Both the position numbers and the translations under genes were made by a program. Positions 25,956 to 35,379 of a DNA stretch of 64,000 nucleotides are shown here, one piece after another (position 1 is the stretch's first letter; every line of letters starts with the position of its first letter). The notes beneath the pieces were generated by a model. The model worked only from the letters and a program-made list of their open reading frames with translations. It did not search any database and was not told the origin of the DNA. Origin of the DNA: Denitrovibrio sp. (GTDB lineage: Bacteria; Chrysiogenota; Deferribacteres; Deferribacterales; Geovibrionaceae); contig PKTN01000005.1 of assembly GCA_002869185.1 (NCBI GenBank), positions 186,001 through 250,000 of the forward strand, given 5' to 3'.

Positions 25956-26231
25956 TCAGTAGGATACTGTGAAGTCTAGGAAAACTCCTTTAGCATCACT
26001 ATAGTTTACATCCAAGTCTGAAACATCGCTCCAGCCTGAACCAGCTTTTGCCACCTCTATAACTTCTGCCAGACTTGTCTCAGTACCTTCGGCTATGATC
26101 TCTAATCTGCCATCAGGCAGATTCTTCACATAGCCTGTCACACCAGCTATCATAGAAACGCCCCTGATCACCGAAGCTCTATAACCAACACCTTGCACTC
26201 GTCCAGAAGCGATAGCCGTCAGCCTCTTCAT
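25956..26231 (-). CDS. acyP: Acylphosphatase
   Basis: Small cytoplasmic enzyme of 91 residues that hydrolyses acyl phosphates. SGRVQGVGYRAS holds the phosphate loop with the catalytic Arg, and GYVKNLPDGRLEI holds the catalytic Asn. It is two bases after the csd4-like gene and closes that operon. The same fold occurs as the N-terminal domain of HypF elsewhere in the window. Confidence 0.94.
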   Translation of the reverse strand: MKRLTAIASGRVQGVGYRASVIRGVSMIAGVTGYVKNLPDGRLEIIAEGTETSLAEVIEVAKAGSGWSDVSDLDVNYSDAKGVFLDFTVSY

Positions 26232-26233
26232 AT

Positions 26234-27670
26234 CTAATCCTGCATTCTGATCTTGAATTCTAGATTTATGCCATTGTGTTTAACCACAACAGGATAGGTG
26301 CGTTTATCGCCATTTACAGAGTATTTACTCATAAAGCTGGAAGGCTTAAAAGGAATAACAAACCCCCTATCGTCACCACTATTGCTAGTAACCTTTGGAG
26401 GGACATACCCTTTCAAATTGATTGGGTACTCATTCCCACATGATGCATCAGAAAAGCCAGAGACTAGCTCAATAGTGTCACCTATTTTCACATTATAAGT
26501 ATCACCAGAGAGTACTAATTTCTTCTTTCCATTATGCTTTATGATAAAAACTAAATAGTGTCCGTTTCCATTATTTTTCTTAGTTCTTAGATTTATAAAG
26601 CCCATCTTCTTGTTATCTTTACGAACAACAATCACAGTATCACTCTTTATCTCTATCTTCTTACGATAATCATTAAGGTCACCATAACCAAGAACATCAC
26701 TAGATATCCCACGATCGTAGTTAGATTCTACATGAGTAACTTCACAAACGTCACCCTCGTGCACAAGGATACTTGAACCATTTTCAACAATCTTTGGTTC
26801 ATCATTAACATTAACTACAACATATTCCATCTTTGGTTTACGCAAGAATATTGTCGGAGCCTCAGGGATAATATCATAAAGCCTCATAAACTCATTCACA
26901 GCATAGTTGTGATGGAGGACTTTCATCTCCGTAGTAGGAAGATTCTTTGATGATTCTATACCATAGGCTGGTAAACAGTAAGAGCGTAGGGCGTAATAGG
27001 TTGCCGTCTTCCTCATCTCTGCAAATTTTGTTCCTGAGTCTTCTGTCTTTGTATTAAAATAGTGCATGAAGTATTGTTCATAACCAATCTTTTTATTGGT
27101 CTCATTAAGAACTTCAACAGCATCAGTACGCAAGTCAAGCTCTGTGCCGTCAGCACATGTGAATACGTCAGCGTCAGTAATGATGGACTGACCGAACCTT
27201 TTTGGGTTACGCCACTTATCTACATAAGTCGGAGTGTGATACCCCCAACCATCGTGGAGGTTAAGAAATACGTCCGATTCGCTCATCAGCTTCTTTAGAA
27301 TGCTGACAACTTTATCCATATCGGTCTTTTCAGGTTCGTCTAAAAACCTACGGTTCATATCTCCGTCTGGACCTCTATCATAAAGGATAATCGATTTAAA
27401 ATTAGCTCTAGGTATTACAATAAGATTACCCTTTTCAAGCTTTAGATCAGAGTAAAGGTCAGCAGATAAAAATCCACCCGGCTCGTCACCCTGAATACCG
27501 CCAACGATAAGCATAGTTTTACCGTCTGTACGCCCATTGATACGGTATATATTCAACTCGTAGTTAGTGCCTTTGTAATAGACTTCATGCTTGGTCGATT
27601 GACGATTTGCAGCAAAAGCATTTACACTAAGAGATAGTAGTAGCGTAATTAATAATAAAAACCTGATCAT
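26234..27670 (-). CDS. csd4: Csd4/Pgp1-like zinc D,L-carboxypeptidase (peptidoglycan trimming)
   Basis: 478 residues with a signal peptide (LLLITLLLSLSVNAFA). The M14-like core has VGGIQGDEPGGF near residue 55, where Gln and Glu replace the usual His-x-x-Glu zinc ligands exactly as in Helicobacter Csd4 and Campylobacter Pgp1, then GDMNRRF, FLNLHDGWGYH with the third ligand His, and an IESSKNLP segment. C-terminal beta domains follow from about residue 290. In those species the enzyme cuts tripeptide stems to dipeptides and gives helical shape. Its ATG overlaps the stop of the csd6-like gene. The pairing strongly supports the family; the exact bond cut here is inference. Confidence 0.85.
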   Translation of the reverse strand: MIRFLLLITLLLSLSVNAFAANRQSTKHEVYYKGTNYELNIYRINGRTDGKTMLIVGGIQGDEPGGFLSADLYSDLKLEKGNLIVIPRANFKSIILYDRGPDGDMNRRFLDEPEKTDMDKVVSILKKLMSESDVFLNLHDGWGYHTPTYVDKWRNPKRFGQSIITDADVFTCADGTELDLRTDAVEVLNETNKKIGYEQYFMHYFNTKTEDSGTKFAEMRKTATYYALRSYCLPAYGIESSKNLPTTEMKVLHHNYAVNEFMRLYDIIPEAPTIFLRKPKMEYVVVNVNDEPKIVENGSSILVHEGDVCEVTHVESNYDRGISSDVLGYGDLNDYRKKIEIKSDTVIVVRKDNKKMGFINLRTKKNNGNGHYLVFIIKHNGKKKLVLSGDTYNVKIGDTIELVSGFSDASCGNEYPINLKGYVPPKVTSNSGDDRGFVIPFKPSSFMSKYSVNGDKRTYPVVVKHNGINLEFKIRMQD

Positions 27671-28923
27671 TCAGCTCTCCAGTTTTCAGAAACAATCTTG
27701 AAATCGCCCGGGCATCCTTCGAGCTTAAGTGTTTTGATACCTATATCTTTATAAGAGTTGCCAGTATACTTTTGGCGGAATTCTATAGTGTAACTAACAG
27801 GTGAGCTCGCTTTGAAAGCAATATTCTCAATGGCTACCTGTAGATTGGTGAGTGTTTCAAACTTGCCTGCTTTATCAGCCTTCCATCCAGCCTTGTCCAT
27901 ACCTCTGGTTTTGAACTTATCTGAGTAGAAGCTTATATACTCATCGGCATTACGACCTTCCCAGCTGTTCTTCCAATCTATGAGAAATTCATTAACCTTT
28001 GATCTAACGAAGTCTCTTCCATCCTTAGGAATAAATTCCTCCGACACGATCTTAAGTCCGTCAAGCTCACTCTCGAAATAGAAACGTTTCGTACCATAGC
28101 TATATACATTCGGTGCGCAGTAGTATTGATCAAACTCTGCAACAGCCTCAGATTTTGTTTGTGAAAAAATTCTGAAATTATCAGCATAAACCTTTCTATA
28201 TGGGAATATCTCCATAAGGTTTTTCTTGTATGCGAGATAGCTTGCGAAGTTTCTGCCACCCACAGATTTAAAGCCTGCATGGTAGTATGACTGAAAACTA
28301 TCGAAATCATTATTTTCCCAAGCATCGATATAGTTTGTCACTATCTGCTTTACGCTATTAAAGTGTTCGCGTATTTGATCAACAGCCCCTTGTATGCCTT
28401 CATTAGTTATTACCACAGGGGTACCAACTGTAATATATTCACTTAGCATAGAGAGCTTATCGTTCTCCATAGCCACACAACCTTTTGTTACAACTTCAGA
28501 TCTCTCATCGCTAACACCGTGTAGCCAGATACCACCACCAGTCTTGCCAGCTAATCTGTCTTTCAGGTTAGGGTAGGATAAAGGATAGGCACCAGTCCCA
28601 TACTGCTTACTAATATCACCATACATACTCTTTAACTTTGCAGGTGATATAAAGCCTGTCACAAAATAAAGTCCCTCTGGTGTCTTTTCATCACCACGGA
28701 CAACCTTATCCCCTTCTGCTCCACCAGTAAGAACCTTAACTGTTTGAAGCACCTCAGTGCGCCCCTCTGATATTTTGAGGACATGCATCCATTTGCCAGA
28801 TTTCTCCACCAATATAGCGTTAAAGCTGTCTGTCGGTTCTGCTGAGATGTTCATAAATGTCTGTGCAAAAGAGACAGACGTCAATACGAATAATATTATC
28901 AATACTTTAAAAACTGTCTTCAT
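27667..28923 (-). CDS. csd6: Csd6/Pgp2-like L,D-carboxypeptidase (YkuD) with NTF2-like domains
   Basis: 418 residues from the ATG at 28923, two bases after the preceding stop; an in-frame GTG lies three codons upstream. A signal peptide ends SVSFAQ. The YkuD domain (about residues 30-185) has the catalytic IWLHG His and TKGCVAMEN Cys; Helicobacter Csd6 has the same TKGC form. Two NTF2-like domains follow (YIDAWENNDFDSF near 210 and LIDWKNSWEGRN near 310), the Csd6/Pgp2 layout. In those species it trims tetrapeptides to tripeptides, the substrate of Csd4. The acting compartment is the periplasm. Confidence 0.85.
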   Translation of the reverse strand: MKTVFKVLIILFVLTSVSFAQTFMNISAEPTDSFNAILVEKSGKWMHVLKISEGRTEVLQTVKVLTGGAEGDKVVRGDEKTPEGLYFVTGFISPAKLKSMYGDISKQYGTGAYPLSYPNLKDRLAGKTGGGIWLHGVSDERSEVVTKGCVAMENDKLSMLSEYITVGTPVVITNEGIQGAVDQIREHFNSVKQIVTNYIDAWENNDFDSFQSYYHAGFKSVGGRNFASYLAYKKNLMEIFPYRKVYADNFRIFSQTKSEAVAEFDQYYCAPNVYSYGTKRFYFESELDGLKIVSEEFIPKDGRDFVRSKVNEFLIDWKNSWEGRNADEYISFYSDKFKTRGMDKAGWKADKAGKFETLTNLQVAIENIAFKASSPVSYTIEFRQKYTGNSYKDIGIKTLKLEGCPGDFKIVSENWRAE

Positions 28924-28925
28924 AT

Positions 28926-30251
28926 TTACCACTCGATGTTTTTTCCATACAGGAAGTACCTGTCTAACTTATTCTTCATCATGTTATTCACAGGCTTTGA
29001 CATACCCACAGGGATATCATAATAATAAAGCGCAGGTCCATGATAATCTTCAACTTTTTCTATGTCAAACCCTTTCAGATATCTTAATGATTCCTCTAGG
29101 GAAATTTGGGTTTTTTCCTTACTCTTCATAAGATCAGAAAGTTGCCACATGGCTTGTGAGCTAAGTTCTCCAACTCTTTTAAAGATTAGTATACCATTCT
29201 TAGAAAAATTGATACTTCTATCCATCTGGGTCGTAAGATATACTGCACCACCCTTTTCATATAGCTCTGCATATTCAGGAAAGTTATCAAAGAACATATC
29301 AACTGATTTATCAGCTTTCATTCTACTAAACTCGCCACCATGGCTATCCTCACCCTTGCGTCTAATGCCAGCGATAAAGAAACCGTCATATTTATCTGTA
29401 TGTGGCATGTACCTTACCACAAAAGGATCTACTTCCGCATCACCTGAAACTCCCCCTGTATGCTCACCTGCGTTAATATCCACAAGCTCGCAATCGAAAT
29501 TATCAAGTAAATGCCTAACAACCTCTTCGTTCTCTTCAACAGAGAATGTACAAGTGGAATAAACCATTATGCCACCCTCTTTCAAGGTTTCGAAGGCTGA
29601 TTCTGCGATCTCTTTCTGGAGTTTTGCCATTCTATCAACATAATCCTGACACCATTCAGAATTAACTGTCTTGTTTCTACCTATCTTATTTTCGTTGCTA
29701 CAAGGAGCATCAAGTAGTACTCCATCAAAAAATCTATCAAATGTCTTATGGAGCTGTCTTCCGTCTCGTCCAATTGTACGAACAGAGAAGGCACCATATT
29801 TTTCTATATTAAACTGTAAGGATTTCATCCTCTTGCCTGATGGCTCGTTGGCGATGATAGCGCATCTGTTACCTAGCAGATCAGCTATGGCGCAGGTCTT
29901 TCCACCTGGAGCGGATGCGACGTCCAATATATAAGGATAATCAGGCATAAGCTTACACAATGTTTCAGCAGCGAAAACTGACGATGGATTCATTATATAG
30001 AACCCGCCAGTCTGGAAACCAACTGTCCCAGTCAGCTTAGCTTCACCACTATCTACACTGTATACTTCAGGAAGTTCCTCAGATTTTGTTAGCTCGACAC
30101 CTTCATTATTAAGCTCAGATATGTAGTCTGCGCTTCTAGATGAGGCAATACGGATATATTTATGCCTCGGTCCATTTAGACTCGCAAAAAAGCTTTCTGC
30201 TTGATCACCAAGCATTTGTGTGTATTTTTCAACAAATTTAGTATTTAGCAT
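28926..30251 (-). CDS. rRNA m5C methyltransferase, RsmF/NOL1-NOP2-Sun family
   Basis: 441 residues from the ATG at 30251; an in-frame extension to 30308 would run up to the divergent trkA start and is not conserved. The SAM site DVASAPGGKTCAIADLLGN, the motif IV Cys in LLDAPCSNENK and the catalytic Cys in VYSTCTFSVEENE are intact. The C-terminal region (SLRYLKGFDIE, then YYDIPVGMSKPVNN) is the RsmF-type PUA-like part. It likely methylates a cytosine in 16S rRNA (C1407 in RsmF). It heads the operon with the csd6- and csd4-like genes. Confidence 0.88.
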   Translation of the reverse strand: MLNTKFVEKYTQMLGDQAESFFASLNGPRHKYIRIASSRSADYISELNNEGVELTKSEELPEVYSVDSGEAKLTGTVGFQTGGFYIMNPSSVFAAETLCKLMPDYPYILDVASAPGGKTCAIADLLGNRCAIIANEPSGKRMKSLQFNIEKYGAFSVRTIGRDGRQLHKTFDRFFDGVLLDAPCSNENKIGRNKTVNSEWCQDYVDRMAKLQKEIAESAFETLKEGGIMVYSTCTFSVEENEEVVRHLLDNFDCELVDINAGEHTGGVSGDAEVDPFVVRYMPHTDKYDGFFIAGIRRKGEDSHGGEFSRMKADKSVDMFFDNFPEYAELYEKGGAVYLTTQMDRSINFSKNGILIFKRVGELSSQAMWQLSDLMKSKEKTQISLEESLRYLKGFDIEKVEDYHGPALYYYDIPVGMSKPVNNMMKNKLDRYFLYGKNIEW

Positions 30252-30310
30252 GTGCGCAAGGATAAAACAATTATATTGAGTTATCAACATTAATGTAGTA
30301 AATTTCAACC

Positions 30311-31657
30311 ATGAAAATAGTTGTAGCAGGAGCTGGCGAGGTTGGATTCCACATCGCTGAGCACCTCATCAAAGAGGGGAAGGACGTTGTCCTTATCGAA
30401 AGAGACCCCGATCGAGTCAAATTTGTATCTTCACACCTTGACTGCCTTGTTATACATGGAGAGGCAACAAATCTAGAAATATTAAAACAAGCAGGAATAC
30501 AGAAAGCTGATGGTTTTATCAGTGCCACTGACTATGACGAAGTAAATATGATCACTTGCTTCATCGTTAACAGCGAGTACAAGGTACCTGTAAAGATTGC
30601 TCGTGTCCGCAATATGGAATACTCCAAAACTAGATTGGTCGGACAAAAATACAGCGGAATCGATTATATCGTTAACCCTGAGGTTGAAGCTGCAAAAAAT
30701 ATTGCCCTGACCGTTCAGCACGGTGCTACTAGTGATATCTTCTTATTCGAAGATAGCGACATACAGCTTAGAGATATATTTGTTGATGAAGACTCTTACT
30801 TTTGTAACAAACCTATGAAAGACCTGAAGCAAGAGCTTAAAGAAGATTTTATCATAGCCGGTATCCTCAGAGATTCAGAAGTGATCGTGCCTACAGGAGA
30901 GACTGTTCTCCAACAACAGGATCACATATATATAATTGCAACTATGCGTTCCTTCATGCAAATACTTAAAAAGACTTGAACACCACACAAAAAGCTTAAA
31001 AGAGTAATAGTGCTGGGTGGTGGGAAGATCGGTAGATATGTAACAGAATTTCTTATCAAAATGGGTAAGAATGTTACGCTTGTCGATATAGACTATGAAC
31101 ACTGTAAGAAGCTTTCCGCTGATTATCCAGACGCCCTTATCCTTAATGCAGATATATCTGATGAATCACTCTTTGATGATGAAAATTTAGCTTCAGCAGA
31201 TGCTATCGTCACTACTACATCCAACGAAGAGCTCAATATCCTTGCAGCAGTATACGGTAAATCTATGGGGATAAAAAGAGCTGTGGCTCTTGTAAATAAA
31301 TCTAACTATCTAAGCATAGCAGATAACCTTGGGATTGACTCTACTGTCAGTCCTAAACTTAGCTCTGTAAATGCAATACTAAAACATATCAGACGCGGAA
31401 ACGTTAAGTCTGTTTATAAAATTTTTGACGGTAAAGCAGAAGTATCTGAGTTTAACTTACATCATGACGCACCTGTCGCAGGTAAAGCACTCAAAGATAT
31501 CAAGCTTCCATCAGGCAGTCTTATTCTCTCTGTGTCCCGTAATGGAAACAGTATCGTCCCTGATGGAAATTTTGAGCTGAAAGGGAACGACTCTGTTATT
31601 ACATTTTGCGCTAAGGATACTGCGGATTCTCTGCAGAAATTCTTCTCTGGTAAATAA
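30311..31657 (+). pseudogene. trkA: Trk potassium uptake protein TrkA, interrupted by one in-frame TGA
   Basis: Peripheral NAD-binding regulator of the TrkH channel. The full frame is 449 codons, the family length, with two RCK halves: VVAGAGEVGFHIAEHL with ERDPDR at the start, and VIVLGGGKIGRYV with DIDYEHC in the second. A TGA at 30977-30979 falls in the linker (LKKT-stop-TPHKKLKR). The first half (222 residues) ends like a complete single-RCK protein of KtrA type and might still work. The second half has no good start, since the next possible GTG cuts into its nucleotide-binding strand. trkH begins three bases after the final stop. Confidence 0.9.
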
Positions 31658-31660
31658 TAT

Positions 31661-33112
31661 ATGCATTATAAGCTTATCTTAAAAACCATTGCCATTATTC
31701 AACTTGTCATCGCATTCTTTCATATGGTTTGCGCTGGGATAGCCTTTTATTATAACGAATCAGAAGCACTCATGGGCTTTGCTGTATCCATCACCCTTCT
31801 TGTAGGTTTTGGTGCTTTTTTTATCATATTCTACAGACAAACAAATCCAGACAATGTTTCAACAAAAGATTGTTTTTTGCTTGTAACTTTAAGCTGGCTA
31901 GCAGCATCTCTTGGCGGTTCTCTACCTTTTTATATCTCTGGTGCTATACCTTCATATACTGATGCTTTCTTTGAAACTATCTCAGGGTTTTCGACAACAG
32001 GAGCTAGTATCTTGACAAATATTGAGGGGCTCCCACTCTCTATACTTTTTTGGAGATCGCTTACTCACTGGTTAGGCGGTATGGGTATTGTTGTTTTAGC
32101 TGTTGCTATCCTTCCTCTACTCGGCATCGGAGGCATGCAGCTCATCAAAGCGGAAGCACCTGGACCTACTGTAGATAAAATTACACCAAGGATAACAGAA
32201 ACAGCCAAATATCTTTGGTACATATACGTCCTCTTCACTGTTTCGGAGACAGTACTCCTTATGTTTGGAGGAATGAATCTATATGATGCTCTCACTCACA
32301 CATTTGGAACAGTGGCAACTGGCGGTTTTTCTACTAAGAACAGTAGTGTAAGTCATTTCGACTCAGCATACATAGACTGGGTAATTACTATATTTATGAT
32401 TTTTGCAGGTATAAACTTTGCCCTCCACTTTAAACTGCTCACTGGCAGATTTAAAAGTATTACAAAAGATTCTGAGCTTAAGGCTTATTTGGCAATAATA
32501 GTTATAGCGACATTAATAATAACCTTCTCTCTGTCTGGAACCGTTTACGATACATTCACTGAGAGTCTTCGTTTCGCAGCGTTCCAAGTAGCAACCTTTA
32601 TCACAACAACGGGATTCGCTACTGCAAACTACGAAAACTGGCCATCACTAGCACAGATCATCCTGTTTATGCTTATGTTTGTAGGAGGATGTGCTGGCTC
32701 AACTGGTGGTGGAATAAAAGTTATCAGGCTTGTGACACTTCTCAAACAAGGGATCAATGAGATGAAATACCTTGTGCATCCTAGAGGGATATTTGTTATC
32801 CGACTTAGTGGTCAAACTGTAAAGAAGGACATAGTCTACGCTGTTAGCGGTTTTTTCTTTCTATATATCTTCCTGCTCCTTGTTGTCACTATGATCGTGG
32901 CGACTAGCCATGCAGACGTGCTGACGGCCTTTACAACTGCCCTATCGACAGTTGGTAACATCGGACCGGGATTTGGAATGATAGGTCCTACTGAAAACTA
33001 TGCTTTTTATCCAGACTATGTTAAGTGGGTATTAAGTGCTGCCATGATCATCGGAAGGCTAGAGATATATACTATCCTTGTCCTTTTCACCCCTATGTTC
33101 TGGAAAAAATGA
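31661..33112 (+). CDS. trkH: Trk potassium uptake channel subunit TrkH
   Basis: Inner-membrane potassium channel of 483 residues with the four repeated membrane-pore-membrane units. Pore loops are visible as SGFSTTGAS, GTVATGGFST, FITTTGFATA and ALSTVGNIGPG. WLGGMGIVVL and GGCAGSTGGGIK are family blocks, and GRLEIYTILVLF ends the last helix. It follows trkA directly and overlaps hypF by four bases (ATGA). No stop or missing motif is present, so the channel is intact even though its regulator is interrupted. Confidence 0.95.
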   Translation: MHYKLILKTIAIIQLVIAFFHMVCAGIAFYYNESEALMGFAVSITLLVGFGAFFIIFYRQTNPDNVSTKDCFLLVTLSWLAASLGGSLPFYISGAIPSYTDAFFETISGFSTTGASILTNIEGLPLSILFWRSLTHWLGGMGIVVLAVAILPLLGIGGMQLIKAEAPGPTVDKITPRITETAKYLWYIYVLFTVSETVLLMFGGMNLYDALTHTFGTVATGGFSTKNSSVSHFDSAYIDWVITIFMIFAGINFALHFKLLTGRFKSITKDSELKAYLAIIVIATLIITFSLSGTVYDTFTESLRFAAFQVATFITTTGFATANYENWPSLAQIILFMLMFVGGCAGSTGGGIKVIRLVTLLKQGINEMKYLVHPRGIFVIRLSGQTVKKDIVYAVSGFFFLYIFLLLVVTMIVATSHADVLTAFTTALSTVGNIGPGFGMIGPTENYAFYPDYVKWVLSAAMIIGRLEIYTILVLFTPMFWKK

Positions 33113-35346
33113 GCACATATAAGATTTTAGTAACAGGAGTTGTCCAAGGTGTTGGGTTCCGCCCATTCATCTTCAAACTTGCTGATGGTTATGGGCTAAA
33201 AGGCTACGTAACAAACAATTCTTCCGGTGTAGAGATACTTATCAATTCTAGTGAAAATGTCCTCCATAAATTCTTAAGTGATATTGAGACTAGATGTCCC
33301 CCACTCGCTCACATTCTTTCAATCACTCATTTTGAGATAGATGAGATAAAGTTTGAAATATTTGCAATCGAGCCATCTAAAGTTTCAGCAGGGATTACTC
33401 TTGTCTCTCCTGACACTGCAATTTGCAAAGATTGTTTAAAAGAAATTTCCGACCCTAGCAACAGACGCTATCAATATCCATTCACTAACTGCACTAACTG
33501 CTGGCCAAGATATTCAATTATCAAGTCTATGCCTTATGATAGACCCACCACAACCATGTCAAAATTCCGCATGTGTAAAGAGTGCCAAGCGGAGTATGAT
33601 GACCCTACTGATAGGAGATTTCATGCGCAACCTAATGCCTGCCCAGCTTGTGGACCCATGGTCTATATCGGAAAATATGCAGGGATAAATGCTATTCGCG
33701 AAACAGCTAAAATCATAAACGATGGTGGGATAGTTGCAGTAAAAGGGCTAGGAGGGTATCACCTTATTTGTGATGCAACCCAGAATATACCCGTCAAAAC
33801 ATTACGTAATCTTAAAAATAGACCAGATAAACCACTCGCTGTAATGTGTGAAAATTCTACTATTCAAAAATATGTAAATAATGAACCAGCTCTAAAACTA
33901 TTTAATTCTCCACAAGCTCCCATTGTCATCATGAATGCTCCTGATGCTCCTATATCCCCTCAGGCAAACCCAATGTCTGACAATATTGGTTTTGTATCCC
34001 CATACACTCCGTTGCACAAGATACTTTTGGATGCTTGTGATACCGACTTTTTGATAGCCACAAGCGGAAACAAAAAAGATGAGCCTATTGCGAAAAACGA
34101 TAGGGAAGCTGAAAAAGCTCTATCAGGTTTTACATCTCATTTCCTGCATCACACAAGACCTATACACAATAGACTAGATGACTCACTAGCAACCATCGTA
34201 GACGACACTCCCTATATTATGCGTCGTGCCAGAGGTTTCGCCCCATACCCTGTGATGCTTCCATCATCTGTTGACGGATGTGTGCTAGCAGTTGGAGCGC
34301 ACCTCAAAAATACTATAACAATTGCAAAGGGGAAATACGCTTTCGTCAGCCAATACATTGGCGATTTAGATAACCCTGATACATGTGATTTTTTCGAAGA
34401 GACAATAGAGAAGATGAAGACTTTATATGGGTTAGAACCTGACAGAGTTGCCTGTGACGCCCATCCTGACTATCACAGTAGCAAATATGCTAAAGAAACA
34501 GGTTTGCCTATCCAAAAAGTTCAACACCACGTGGCTCACATGATGGCCTGTATGGCTGAGAACGGCTTACGTGATGATGTACTGGGCGTAATTCTAGACG
34601 GGACAGGGCTTGGAACAGACGGTACTATATGGGGTGGTGAGTTCTTGATGATGAAAGATAGAAAAATATCACGCCTTCTATCCTTCCCAAAGGTTATGCA
34701 ACCTGGGCTTGACGGTGCAGCTAAGAATCCTGGCAGAATGCTTGTATCTTATCTTCACCACTTCGGGCTACTTAACAAATATGCAGATACTCTCACAAGC
34801 AAATTATTTATTCCAGAAAAAGATATACGCTTAACTGTGAGTATGATAGATCGAAATATTAATTGCATTCCAACAACTAGTGCTGGTCGTTTTTTTGAAA
34901 GCCTTGGTGCAGCTATATCTGGTATCACTACAAACCTTTTTGAAGCTCACTCTGCTATGAAATTTGAAGGTCTTGCTCAATCTGCTGAGGATATTAGTCA
35001 AGATATAACAGATGTTAAGTCTGACGATTTCTACAAAAATTTATTTTCCTACGCAATGGAAGTCACTAATAATAATGACCCTAAAGAAATCGCATCACGC
35101 AATCTACATGATCAAATAGTAAAAAAAATCATCTTTGAAGTAGAAAAAGTCCAAAGAGAAATGGGAATAACTGACATTATCTTATCTGGCGGGGTATTTC
35201 AGAATATTCTTTTAACGCAACAACTTCAAAAAATATGCGACCTAACTATTTATCGACATAAAGCTATACCGCCAAACGACTCTTGTATCTCTTTGGGACA
35301 GGCTTATTATAATACTTATTCCAAAATTAAAAATTTTAGTTCATAA
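33109..35346 (+). CDS. hypF: Carbamoyltransferase HypF (hydrogenase maturation)
   Basis: Makes the carbamoyl group that becomes the cyanide ligands of NiFe hydrogenase. It has 745 residues from the ATG at 33109, which overlaps the trkH stop. Domains in order: acylphosphatase (VQGVGFRPF, 1-90), two zinc fingers (about 105-180), a YrdC-like domain (GGIVAVKGLGGYHL) and a Kae1-like domain (VQHHVAHMMAC, DGTGLGTDGTIWGGEF, SGGVFQN). Oddity: the near-invariant CTNCGPR of the zinc fingers reads CTNCWPR; TGG at 33502-33504 could derive from GGG by one G-to-T change. No other hyp or hydrogenase gene is here. Confidence 0.95.
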   Translation: MSTYKILVTGVVQGVGFRPFIFKLADGYGLKGYVTNNSSGVEILINSSENVLHKFLSDIETRCPPLAHILSITHFEIDEIKFEIFAIEPSKVSAGITLVSPDTAICKDCLKEISDPSNRRYQYPFTNCTNCWPRYSIIKSMPYDRPTTTMSKFRMCKECQAEYDDPTDRRFHAQPNACPACGPMVYIGKYAGINAIRETAKIINDGGIVAVKGLGGYHLICDATQNIPVKTLRNLKNRPDKPLAVMCENSTIQKYVNNEPALKLFNSPQAPIVIMNAPDAPISPQANPMSDNIGFVSPYTPLHKILLDACDTDFLIATSGNKKDEPIAKNDREAEKALSGFTSHFLHHTRPIHNRLDDSLATIVDDTPYIMRRARGFAPYPVMLPSSVDGCVLAVGAHLKNTITIAKGKYAFVSQYIGDLDNPDTCDFFEETIEKMKTLYGLEPDRVACDAHPDYHSSKYAKETGLPIQKVQHHVAHMMACMAENGLRDDVLGVILDGTGLGTDGTIWGGEFLMMKDRKISRLLSFPKVMQPGLDGAAKNPGRMLVSYLHHFGLLNKYADTLTSKLFIPEKDIRLTVSMIDRNINCIPTTSAGRFFESLGAAISGITTNLFEAHSAMKFEGLAQSAEDISQDITDVKSDDFYKNLFSYAMEVTNNNDPKEIASRNLHDQIVKKIIFEVEKVQREMGITDIILSGGVFQNILLTQQLQKICDLTIYRHKAIPPNDSCISLGQAYYNTYSKIKNFSS

Positions 35347-35379
35347 TTCATACATACAATAATAAAAGGAACTGATTAA

